A stretch of 10,533 nt of DNA from JBCCFK01 sp965262315. Lineage in GTDB: Bacteria; Actinomycetota; Acidimicrobiia; Acidimicrobiales; UBA8592. The notes beneath the pieces were generated by a model. It was not told the origin of the DNA, ran no database searches, and saw only the letters and a program-made list of their open reading frames with translations. The stretch spans positions 1 to 10,533 of the forward strand of contig CBDHFJ010000118.1 of NCBI GenBank assembly GCA_965262315.1. Direction: 5' to 3'. Of the stretch, positions 1 through 6,230 are shown piece after piece; positions within the stretch are counted from its first letter, which is position 1, and every line of letters starts with the position of its first letter. The position numbers were made by a program, and so were the translations under genes.

Positions 1-404
1 CTCAGGAGCGCACCGAAGTAGCCGAAGACCACGCCGCTCGCGCCCACGTGGTTGGTGTTCGATTCGGCGAGCAGCCACACCGCGAGCCCGCCACCGATGA
101 CGATGGTGCCGGTCACGATCGCCCAGTAGCGGAAGCCGCGGGCGGACACCAGACCGCCCATGACGGCGAGCGGCACGCTGTTGCCGGCCAGGTGGCCCCA
201 GTCGACGTGCAGCAGGGGCGCCCAGAGGATGCCGTCGAGGCCGTCGGCCCTGCGGGGGTGGATACCACCGGCCTGGGCCCAGTCGTCCAGGAAGATGCTG
301 TCGACGAACTCGATGGCCCACATCGCCGCAATGGCGAGCAGGATCAGGCCGAAGCCCGAGCGCCGCACGCTCGCCCAGATCCGGCCCGGGGTGATCCTCG
401 CCAT
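1..404 (-). CDS. Rhomboid family intramembrane serine protease (N-terminal part, cut by window edge)
   Basis: Reading the minus strand from the ATG at 404 gives 134 residues with no stop before the window edge, so the C-terminal half is missing. Rhomboids are inner-membrane proteases that cut transmembrane segments of other proteins with a Ser-His pair. Seen here: a hydrophobic first helix (about residues 17-36), then HLAGN at 71-75, matching the family's HxxxN helix that helps form the oxyanion site, then further hydrophobic helices, and NHVGASGVVFG at 118-128, where Ser123 in GASG is the expected nucleophile. The partner His lies in a later helix beyond the window. The start is supported by a TACGGT -10 box seven bases upstream, which implies a leaderless mRNA; there is no Shine-Dalgarno. 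The substrate cannot be inferred. The motif pair makes the family call firm. Confidence 0.88.
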   Translation of the reverse strand, partial: MARITPGRIWASVRRSGFGLILLAIAAMWAIEFVDSIFLDDWAQAGGIHPRRADGLDGILWAPLLHVDWGHLAGNSVPLAVMGGLVSARGFRYWAIVTGTIVIGGGLAVWLLAESNTNHVGASGVVFGYFGALL

Positions 405-411
405 GTCCCGA

Positions 412-417
412 ACCGTA
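412..417 (-). promoter_or_regulatory. Putative -10 box for a leaderless rhomboid transcript
   Basis: On the minus strand TACGGT lies seven bases before the ATG at 404, the distance expected if transcription starts on the A of the start codon. No good -35 hexamer is seen. A perfect 10-bp palindrome, GGGTCGACCC, lies just upstream at 428-437 and could be incidental. Confidence 0.4.
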
Positions 418-533
418 CCGGCCGGACGGGTCGACCCACGAGCGGCTTGCCGGCCTCGAGCAGGGGCGATGCGGCGACGAAGGCCTGGTGTCGCGGCGCA
501 GGTCTGGCGCGATCTGCAACACCAGGCGTCGGC

Positions 534-539
534 TACCTT
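534..539 (+). promoter_or_regulatory. Possible -10 box for the aminotransferase operon
   Basis: TACCTT fits the actinobacterial TANNNT pattern and lies in the 192-bp gap between the divergent rhomboid and aminotransferase genes. It would give a leader of about 50 bases before the GTG at 597. No convincing -35 is visible, so this is only a candidate. Confidence 0.25.
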
Positions 540-586
540 TGGCCGCTGTCGCCGACGGTCCACCCTGCGCCGCCGACCCAACCCCT

Positions 587-592
587 GGAGGA
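587..592 (+). promoter_or_regulatory. Shine-Dalgarno site fixing the aminotransferase start
   Basis: GGAGGA sits four bases before the GTG at 597. This decides the start: the same frame stays open far upstream, but that part lies opposite the rhomboid gene and has no family resemblance. Confidence 0.75.
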
Positions 593-596
593 CTCC

Positions 597-1727
597 GTGC
601 CCGGTCTGTTGCCCGATGTCGATCCCGACGGTCTGCTCGAGTACTCGGTCGTCTACACCGACCGCGCCGTCAACCACATGTCGCAGTCGTTCCAAGGGGT
701 GATGAACGACATCTCGGCGACGCTGCGCCAGGTCTACAACGCCGACGCCGTGGCCATCGTGCCGGGCAGCGGCACCTACGGCATGGAGGCCGTGGCCCGC
801 CAGTTCGCCACCGACCAGCACGCCGTCATCGTCCGCAACGGCTGGTTCTCCTTCCGCTGGACCCAGATCCTCGACGCGGGCTCGATCGCCTCGTCGTCCA
901 CGGTCCTCAAGGCCCGCCAGGTCGGCGACGGCGGCTCGCAGGTGCCCTTCGCTCCGGTCCCGGTCGACGAGGTCGTGGCCACCATCCGGGACGAGAAGCC
1001 GGGCGTCGTGTTCGCCCCGCACGTCGAGACCTCAGCCGGCATGATTCTGCCCGACGACTACGTCGCGGCCGTCGCCGAGGCCACCCACGAGGTCGGTGGC
1101 CTGTTCGTGCTCGACTGCATCGCCTCCGGCACCATCTGGGCCGACATGGAGGCCCTCGGCGTCGACGTCCTGGTGTCCGCGCCGCAGAAGGGCTGGAGCG
1201 GCCCTCCCTGCGCGGGCCTCGTGATGATGAGCCCGGCCGCGCACCAGCGCTGCGCCGAGACCGTCAGCACGTCGTTCGCCTGCGATCTCCGGAAATGGCG
1301 CGAGATCATGCATGCGTACGAGACAGGTGGGCACGCCTACCACGCCACCATGCCGACGGACTCCCTCCGGGTCTTCCGCGATGTGATGGCCGAGACGGCT
1401 GCCTACGGGTTCGACCAGGTCAAGGCCGATCAGTGGGAGCTGGGCACCCGCGTCCGCGAGGTGCTCGCATCGCGCGGGTTCGTCAGCGTCGCCGCCGACG
1501 GCTACGGCGCCCCCGGCGTGGTGGTCTCCTACACCGACGATCCCGGCATCAAGACCGGAGCCAAGTTCTCGGCCCAGGGCATGCAGATCGCCGCGGGCGT
1601 GCCGCTGCAGTGCGACGAGCCCGACGACTTCTCCACGTTCCGCCTCGGCCTCTTCGGCCTGGACAAGCTCCAGAACGTCGACCGCACCGTGGCCACCCTG
1701 GAAGCCGCGCTCGACGGTCTGGGCTGA
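597..1727 (+). CDS. Class V PLP-dependent aminotransferase (alanine/serine-glyoxylate aminotransferase-like)
   Basis: 376 residues, normal length for the family. These cytosolic enzymes use pyridoxal phosphate to move an amino group from alanine, serine or related donors to glyoxylate or pyruvate. Visible marks in order: GSGT at 57-60 (phosphate-binding loop), HVETSAG at 142-148, VLDCIAS with Asp173 (expected partner of the pyridine nitrogen), QK at 197-198 with Lys198 as the Schiff-base lysine, and FRLGLFG near the end with Arg349 as the likely carboxylate-binding arginine. The GTG start is chosen for the GGAGGA four bases upstream and because the protein then begins where the family begins. 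Its stop overlaps the next start by one base (TGATG), so it is translationally coupled to a deiodinase-like flavoprotein; it may act on the same amino-acid substrate or its product (inference). The fold is certain, the donor/acceptor pair is not. Confidence 0.9.
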   Translation: MPGLLPDVDPDGLLEYSVVYTDRAVNHMSQSFQGVMNDISATLRQVYNADAVAIVPGSGTYGMEAVARQFATDQHAVIVRNGWFSFRWTQILDAGSIASSSTVLKARQVGDGGSQVPFAPVPVDEVVATIRDEKPGVVFAPHVETSAGMILPDDYVAAVAEATHEVGGLFVLDCIASGTIWADMEALGVDVLVSAPQKGWSGPPCAGLVMMSPAAHQRCAETVSTSFACDLRKWREIMHAYETGGHAYHATMPTDSLRVFRDVMAETAAYGFDQVKADQWELGTRVREVLASRGFVSVAADGYGAPGVVVSYTDDPGIKTGAKFSAQGMQIAAGVPLQCDEPDDFSTFRLGLFGLDKLQNVDRTVATLEAALDGLG

Positions 1728-2476
1728 TGCCGTCGTCGACGCCGGGCGACGAGCTGTACCAGCACCCGTACCCGTCGCCCGAACTCGCTGCGCAGCACCC
1801 GTTCGTGCCGCTCCAGCACGAGCGCCTCGGTCTCGACGAGATGCACCGACGCAGCGCAGCGTTCCTCGCAGAGATGGAGCGCCGACGCAGCGTGCGTCTG
1901 TTCTCGCCCGACCCGGTGCCGCGTGCACTCATCGACCGGGCCGTCGCCGCCGCGTCCACGGCGCCGTCGGGAGCGCACAAGCAGCCGTGGCGGTTCGTCG
2001 CCACCCGTGACCCGGACATCAAGCGGCAGATCCGAGAGGCGGCCGAGGAGGAGGAGCGCGTCAACTACCTCGACAACCGCATGAACGACGAGTGGCAGGA
2101 GGCGCTGGCCCCCATCGGCACCGACCACCACAAGGAGTTCCTCGAGATCGCGCCCTGGATCGTGGTCCTGTTCGAGGAGCGATACGAGGTCCGCCCCGAC
2201 GGCCGGCAGCGGAAGAACTACTACGTGAAGGAGAGCTGTGGCATCGCCGCCGGTGTGTTCATCACCGCGCTGCACACCATGGGTCTGGTCACGCTCACCC
2301 ACACCCCGTCGCCCATGGCGTTCCTCACCAAGGTGCTCGACCGGCCCGAGAACGAGCGGCCCTTCGTGATGTTCCCGATCGGGTACCCGCTGCCCGGCGT
2401 GCAGGTCCCGGACCTCGCCCGGAAAGGGCTCGACGAGGTGCTGGTGGTGGTGGGCGAGGAGGCCGACGATGGCTGA
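1727..2476 (+). CDS. Nitroreductase-family flavoprotein, iodotyrosine deiodinase (IYD)-like
   Basis: 249 residues. The family binds FMN as a homodimer; IYD removes iodide (also bromide or chloride) reductively from halotyrosines. Seen: RRRSVRLFS at 52-60 and PSGAHKQPW at 80-88 (FMN binding), then EEEERVNY with Glu110 and Tyr114, a WxxAL helix, and HHK with Lys136. Glu, Tyr and Lys at this spacing correspond to the lid residues that hold the zwitterion of the substrate in mammalian IYD (Glu157, Tyr161, Lys182; one extra residue here before Lys). Further IYD-like stretches are YYVKESCGIAAG (165-176 region), THTPSPM, RPENERP, GYPLPG and PDLARKGLDE. Unlike the mammalian enzyme it has no membrane anchor, only a short soluble N-terminus. 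It overlaps the aminotransferase stop by 1 bp and the hydrolase start by 8 bp. The subfamily call is strong; the true substrate and the reductase partner are unknown. Confidence 0.85.
   Translation: MPSSTPGDELYQHPYPSPELAAQHPFVPLQHERLGLDEMHRRSAAFLAEMERRRSVRLFSPDPVPRALIDRAVAAASTAPSGAHKQPWRFVATRDPDIKRQIREAAEEEERVNYLDNRMNDEWQEALAPIGTDHHKEFLEIAPWIVVLFEERYEVRPDGRQRKNYYVKESCGIAAGVFITALHTMGLVTLTHTPSPMAFLTKVLDRPENERPFVMFPIGYPLPGVQVPDLARKGLDEVLVVVGEEADDG
2456..2462 (+). promoter_or_regulatory. Shine-Dalgarno site of the alpha/beta hydrolase, inside the deiodinase-like gene
   Basis: GAGGAGG, six bases before the ATG at 2469 and still within the upstream coding region, supports the overlapping start and coupled translation. 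Confidence 0.7.
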
Positions 2477-3095
2477 CCGGACCGCCTGGGAGCGCATCCG
2501 GGACGAGAAGGGCGTCGTCGTGGAGGCCGTGCGCCACCTGGCGTCACTGCGTCGCTTCACCCGTCTCCCGAAGGCAGACGGCCAGCCGGTCATGGTGCTG
2601 CCCGCGTTCTCGGTCACCGACCGGGGCACGTGGCCGCTGCGGCGGGTGCTCGCCAGCCTCGGCTACGACGTCCATGGCTGGGGCCTGGGCAAGAACGAGG
2701 GCATGAACCGCGACTCCGTGGCCGCGCTCAAGCTGCGCTTCGATGCGCTGGTGGACGAGGTGGGCGCACCCGTGAGCCTGGTGGGCTGGAGCCTGGGCGG
2801 CGTGTTCGGCCGGGAGGTCGCCCGTCGTCGCGCCGATCACGTCACGTCGGTGATCACGCTGGGCAGCCCGTTCCGATCGATCGAGGAGCGGCAGGGCTGG
2901 GAACCGCCGCCGGTGCCCACCGTGGCCGTGTACTCGAAGGACGACGCCCTCGTGCCGTGGGAGAACGCCAGCGAGCCCGACGGTCCGCTGCGCGAGAGCG
3001 TCGAGGTCCGCGGGACCCACAGCGGACTTGCGCTGAACCCGGCGGTGATCGACGTCGTCGCCCACCGGCTCGCTCGGCACGCGTCGCGAGGATGA
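2469..3095 (+). CDS. Small alpha/beta-hydrolase fold protein (putative esterase/lipase-like)
   Basis: 208 residues, compact for the fold, with little room for a lid. Visible: VMVLPAFSVTDRGT at 41-54, the first strand and oxyanion-hole loop; GWSLGG at 106-111 with Ser108 as nucleophile in GxSxG; TLGSPF at 130-135; VAVYSKDDALVPW at 152-164 giving the acid (Asp158 or Asp159); and THSGLALNP at 183-191 with His184 completing the triad. The LPAFSVTDRGTWPLR and GWGLGKNEG pattern is typical of bacterial PGAP1/lipase-like hydrolases that lack a signal peptide. It is cytosolic as far as can be seen. The start overlaps the preceding gene by 8 bp and has a strong Shine-Dalgarno, so it belongs to the same operon. 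It probably hydrolyses an ester or amide linked to that pathway, but the substrate cannot be told. Confidence 0.85.
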   Translation: MADRTAWERIRDEKGVVVEAVRHLASLRRFTRLPKADGQPVMVLPAFSVTDRGTWPLRRVLASLGYDVHGWGLGKNEGMNRDSVAALKLRFDALVDEVGAPVSLVGWSLGGVFGREVARRRADHVTSVITLGSPFRSIEERQGWEPPPVPTVAVYSKDDALVPWENASEPDGPLRESVEVRGTHSGLALNPAVIDVVAHRLARHASRG

Positions 3096-3111
3096 GCCGT
3101 GCCGGCGCCGC

Positions 3112-3117
3112 TAGCGT
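3112..3117 (+). promoter_or_regulatory. Putative -10 box for a leaderless HAD-hydrolase transcript
   Basis: TAGCGT ends seven bases before the ATG at 3125. No Shine-Dalgarno lies in between, so a leaderless start inside the operon is likely. No clear -35 is present. Confidence 0.45.
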
Positions 3118-3124
3118 CGGCCCC

Positions 3125-3778
3125 ATGACCGACCAGACCGACGCCGCCGAGATCGGCGCCGTCATCTTCGACTTCGCCGGCGTGCTGACGGTGAGTCCCC
3201 GCTCCATGATGACCGAGCGTGCCCAGGCCGCAGGTCGTTCCTTCGCCGACCTCGCCCCGATCCTGATGGGCCCCGTCGACGAGGACACCGACCATCCGTG
3301 GCACCAGGTCGAACGCGGGGAGATCACCATGGACGAGTTCGACGCACGAATCGGCCCGATGATGCGCGAGGCCGGACTCGGCGACGGTCCTCGTCCACCC
3401 CAGCCCGAGGAGATGTTGAGGCGGTTGACGCCGGTGCCCGAGATGGTCGAGGCCGCTCGTGCCGTGCGCGCTGCCGGCTACGCCACGGCCATCCTGAGCA
3501 ACAACGTCCGCGAGTGGGCGGCGTGGCGCAGCCTGGTGGACGCCGACGCGCTGGTCGACGTGGTGGTCGACTCGTCGGACGTGGGCATGCGGAAGCCGTC
3601 GGTCGAGATCTTCCACCTGACCGCCGAACGACTGGCGATGGACCCGGCCACGTGTCTGATGCTCGACGACTTCGAGTGGAACATCCGGGGTGCGGCGCGA
3701 GCCGGGATGCACACGCTCCATGTCACCGATCCGGTCGCGGGCAGCGCGGAGCTCCTGCGGCGCGTCGGGGTGGGCTGA
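3125..3778 (+). CDS. HAD-superfamily hydrolase (epoxide-hydrolase N-domain/YihX-like subgroup)
   Basis: 217 residues, normal for a HAD phosphatase with a helical cap. HAD enzymes use an aspartate nucleophile and Mg2+, most often on phosphate esters. Motif I is VIFDFAGVLT (13-22) with nucleophile Asp16; motif II is ILSNN with Ser125; motif III is RKPSVEIF with Lys157; motif IV is LMLDDFEWN with Asp181/Asp182. Residues 24-105 form the cap. The usual second Asp of motif I (DxD) is Ala18. Related proteins with Gly at this place (FDxGGVL, and YihX, a sugar-phosphatase) are known, so loss of activity should not be assumed. It follows the alpha/beta hydrolase after 29 bp and ends 14 bp from the convergent dinB. 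It may be an operon member or independently transcribed; the substrate is unknown. Confidence 0.88.
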   Translation: MTDQTDAAEIGAVIFDFAGVLTVSPRSMMTERAQAAGRSFADLAPILMGPVDEDTDHPWHQVERGEITMDEFDARIGPMMREAGLGDGPRPPQPEEMLRRLTPVPEMVEAARAVRAAGYATAILSNNVREWAAWRSLVDADALVDVVVDSSDVGMRKPSVEIFHLTAERLAMDPATCLMLDDFEWNIRGAARAGMHTLHVTDPVAGSAELLRRVGVG

Positions 3779-3792
3779 ACCGGCTTCCTCGC

Positions 3793-5040
3793 TCAGTCCG
3801 GCAGCTTCGGCACCTCGATGCCCGGCGAGCGTCCGAGCGCGCTGGCCCGGGTCACCGCCGCGGCCCCGAAGCGTTCCCGCAGGGTGTCGAGCGTGGCATC
3901 GATGGAGGCGCCGCGCGCCATGGCGGGTCCGGCGTCGAGGTCGTGGCGAGTCGCCACCAGCTCGGCGCCGTGGTCGAGCGGCAGCGTCAGCTGGACGGCG
4001 CTCGCGTCGGTCAGGTTGGAGACCGCCATCCCCAGCAGCGTCAGCCCGTCGGTCTCGATCCGGGGCAATTCGGCCTCGAGCAGGTCGAGCGCCGCATCGA
4101 GGACGGGTTCGGTGGCGTCGGTGGGCCAGGGGAGCGTGGCGGACCTGGTGGCCCGGCTGAAGTCGTCGAAGCGCAGCCGCAGCGTCACGGTGCGACCGAC
4201 CCGCTTGCCGGCGCGGAGTCGCCGCATCACCCGGTCGACGATGCCGTGCAACACCGCCACCAGGTCCTCGGCGCGTTTCGGTGACCGTCCCAGCGCCTGT
4301 TGGGACCCGACGGATTTGCGGCGCCGACCCACCTCGACGGGACGGGGGTCCCGGTGGTGGGCGAGCGCGTGCAGGTGCCGGCCCGACGCCGGGCCCAGCA
4401 TGGCGGTGAGGGCCTCCTCGCCGAGGCGGGCGACATCGGCCACGGTGCGAACACCCCGCTGTTCGAGCTTCGCCGCCGTCTTGGGCCCGACCCCCCAGAG
4501 CCGCTCGACCGGCAGCGGGTGCAGGAACTCGGTCTCCCCGTCGGGTGGCACCACCAGCAGCCCGTCAGGCTTGCCGACGCCGCTGGCGACCTTCGCCAGG
4601 AACTTCGTGCGAGCCACCCCGACCGTGATCGGCAGCCCCACCCGCTCCCGGACGGCCGTGCGCAGGTCGTGTGCGATGGCTTCGGGCGTGCCGGCGATCC
4701 GGCGCAGTCCGCCCACGTCGAGGAACGCCTCGTCGATCGACAGACCCTCGACCAGGGGCGTGGTGTCGTCGAACACCTCGAACACCGAACGGCTCGCCTC
4801 GGTGTAGGCCTCGAACCGGGGTGCCACCACGACTGCGTCCGGACACAGCCGCAGGGCCTGCCGTTCGTTCATCGCGGTCTTCACACCCCTGGCCTTGGCC
4901 TCGTAGCTGGCCGCGAGGACGACGCCCCCGCCGACGAGGACCGGACGTCCGCGCAGGCGCGGGTCGTCGCGTTGCTCGACCGAGGCGTAGAAGGCGTCGA
5001 GGTCGGCGTGAAGGATCGAGGCTTCCCGGCGCGCGTCCAT
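3793..5040 (-). CDS. dinB: DNA polymerase IV (Y-family translesion polymerase)
   Basis: 415 residues from the ATG at 5040. Polymerase IV copies past damaged bases with low fidelity and is recruited by the sliding clamp. Palm: HADLDAFYASVEQ (11-23) with catalytic Asp13 and SIDEAFLD (101-108) with catalytic Asp103/Glu104. Tyr18 sits where Phe usually acts as ribonucleotide steric gate. Thumb helix-hairpin-helix: LWGVGPKTAAKL (181-192). The little finger follows, with RKSVGSQQ at 241-248 opening it. QLTLPL at 350-355 resembles a beta-clamp-binding peptide, though about 60 more residues follow it. In-frame starts at 5049 (ATG) and 5076 (TTG) exist but lie in the LexA box and the -35 element; 5040 is seven bases behind a -10 box and is preferred. 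It lies downstream of the LamG/propeller gene on the same strand but has its own promoter. Confidence 0.93.
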   Translation of the reverse strand: MDARREASILHADLDAFYASVEQRDDPRLRGRPVLVGGGVVLAASYEAKARGVKTAMNERQALRLCPDAVVVAPRFEAYTEASRSVFEVFDDTTPLVEGLSIDEAFLDVGGLRRIAGTPEAIAHDLRTAVRERVGLPITVGVARTKFLAKVASGVGKPDGLLVVPPDGETEFLHPLPVERLWGVGPKTAAKLEQRGVRTVADVARLGEEALTAMLGPASGRHLHALAHHRDPRPVEVGRRRKSVGSQQALGRSPKRAEDLVAVLHGIVDRVMRRLRAGKRVGRTVTLRLRFDDFSRATRSATLPWPTDATEPVLDAALDLLEAELPRIETDGLTLLGMAVSNLTDASAVQLTLPLDHGAELVATRHDLDAGPAMARGASIDATLDTLRERFGAAAVTRASALGRSPGIEVPKLPD

Positions 5041-5054
5041 CGAACACATGTTCG
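5041..5054 (-). promoter_or_regulatory. LexA (SOS) box at the dinB start
   Basis: CGAACACATGTTCG is a perfect CGAAC-N4-GTTCG palindrome, matching the Gram-positive/actinobacterial LexA site (CGAAC-N4-GTTCG). It directly abuts the dinB ATG and overlaps the -10 box, so bound LexA would block transcription until DNA damage triggers its cleavage. Confidence 0.85.
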
Positions 5055-5076
5055 CACGGGGGTGTGACGCTCGCAA
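5048..5076 (-). promoter_or_regulatory. Putative dinB promoter, leaderless
   Basis: On the minus strand TTGCGA (5076-5071) is followed after 17 bases by GAACAT (5053-5048) and after seven more by the ATG. The -10 box is weak, which is usual for SOS promoters, and lies within the LexA box. Confidence 0.5.
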
Positions 5077-5080
5077 TGGC

Positions 5081-5097
5081 CGGGCCTGGCCGGCCCG
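5081..5097 (-). terminator. GC-rich hairpin after the LamG/propeller gene, possible terminator
   Basis: CGGGCC and GGCCCG pair around a five-base loop, ten bases past the stop of the LamG/propeller gene and before the dinB promoter. No T-run follows, so it may be a weak terminator or an mRNA-stabilising stem. Confidence 0.35.
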
Positions 5098-5106
5098 ACG
5101 TCGATG

Positions 5107-6230
5107 TCAGCGGGCGAAGACGTAGGCGGAGCCGCTGTTGAGCCCGTCGTCGTCGTTGCCGTAGGCGCCGATCACCACGGTGTTGCCGTCGATCGCCGTC
5201 GCCCAACCAAACCGATCCTCGGCGGCCGCGTCGGCCGCGGTCAGCTGGGAGATCTCGGTCCAGGTGGTGCCCGACCGGGTCACGATGTAGGCGTCGCCGG
5301 TGCCCGAGCCGAAGTTGTCGGCGGGCGAGCCCACGGCGACGCTCTCGGCCTCGATGCTCACCGACCAGCCGTAGTTCCGCCCGAACGACGCGTCACCGGC
5401 GGTCAGCTTGGCCTCCTCGGCCCAGGCGGTGCCGTTGTCCCGGAAGATGTAGGCGCTGCCCGATTCGTTGCCGTTGTCGTCGCTGCGAGGTGCCCCGGCG
5501 ATGACCGTGTCCCCGTCGACGGCCACCGAGAATCCGAGGGTGTCGCCCGCGTCGGCGTCGCCCGCGGTGAGCTTGGCCACCTCGGTCCACGTCGCCCCCG
5601 AGCGGGTGAAGACGTATGCGCTCCCGGACTGGGAGCCGTCGTCGTCGTCCGACGGGCTGCCGACGACGACCGTGTCGCCGTCGATGCCGACGCTGAGCCC
5701 GAACCGGTCGCCGGCCGCGGCGTCCGCCGGGGTCAGCTGCGCCTGCTCCGTCCAGGTGCCACCGCTGCGGGTCCACACGAAGGCGCTGCCGGACTCGCTG
5801 CCGTTGTCGTCGTCGAGCGGTGCGCCGGCGACGATGGTGTCGCCGCTGATCGCCACCTGGTAGCCGACCCCGTCACCCGCGCCGGCGGACGCCGGGACGA
5901 GCTTCTGTTGCTCGGTCCAGGTGGTCCCCGATCGGGTGAACACGTACACCGCCCCCGAGTCGACACCAGCGGGTGTGTTGGCGCCGTAGGCGCTGGCGAC
6001 GAGGGTGTCCCCATCGAGGGCGACCGACCAGCCGAACTGGTCCACGATGCTCGCATCGGAGGCGTAGATGACCGCCTCCTCGAGCCAGAAGAACGCCACC
6101 CGGTTGTAGACGTGGACCGAGCCGGCGAAGAACGCCAGATCGCCGTCCTGGGCGGTTCCCACTGCGAGGGTGACGCCGTCGACGGCCGCGCTGTAGCCGT
6201 ACCACTCGTTGGCCGCCGGCGTGGACGCCA
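5107..6230 (-). repeat. Tandem coding repeats of the FG-GAP propeller (about 165-bp unit)
   Basis: Seven diverged copies encode the propeller blades. The minus-strand motifs for DGDTVV, SGSAYVF and TWTE recur at roughly 165-bp steps. The copies from about 5107 to 5900 are most alike, while the two blades nearest the LamG domain are more diverged. Confidence 0.8.

Noticed and set aside
48..596. N-terminal extension of the aminotransferase frame
   Set aside because: This stretch runs antisense to the rhomboid gene and through the intergenic region, has no family similarity, and the Shine-Dalgarno points to the GTG at 597.
1032..1928. Long minus-strand open frame opposite the aminotransferase and deiodinase-like genes
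   Set aside because: It is a GC-rich shadow frame with a composition of Arg/Gly/Ala/His and no recognisable domain; the plus strand encodes clear enzymes.
1529..2629. Minus-strand frame of 366 codons
   Set aside because: It spans three plus-strand genes with catalytic motifs and has no domain or ribosome site of its own.
2837..3721. Minus-strand frame opposite the hydrolase and HAD genes
   Set aside because: Low-complexity His/Arg/Gly translation with no motif; the plus strand carries all four HAD motifs.
3779..3792. Terminator between the convergent HAD and dinB genes
   Set aside because: The gap is only 14 bp and shows no stem or T-run.
5041..5076. Upstream dinB starts at 5049 (ATG) and 5076 (TTG)
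   Set aside because: They lie inside the LexA box and the -35 element; the added residues are not part of the polymerase family start.
5107..6230. CRISPR-like or satellite repeat array
   Set aside because: The period is about 165 bp, copies are diverged and in frame, with no short identical repeats or unique spacers; they are protein blades.
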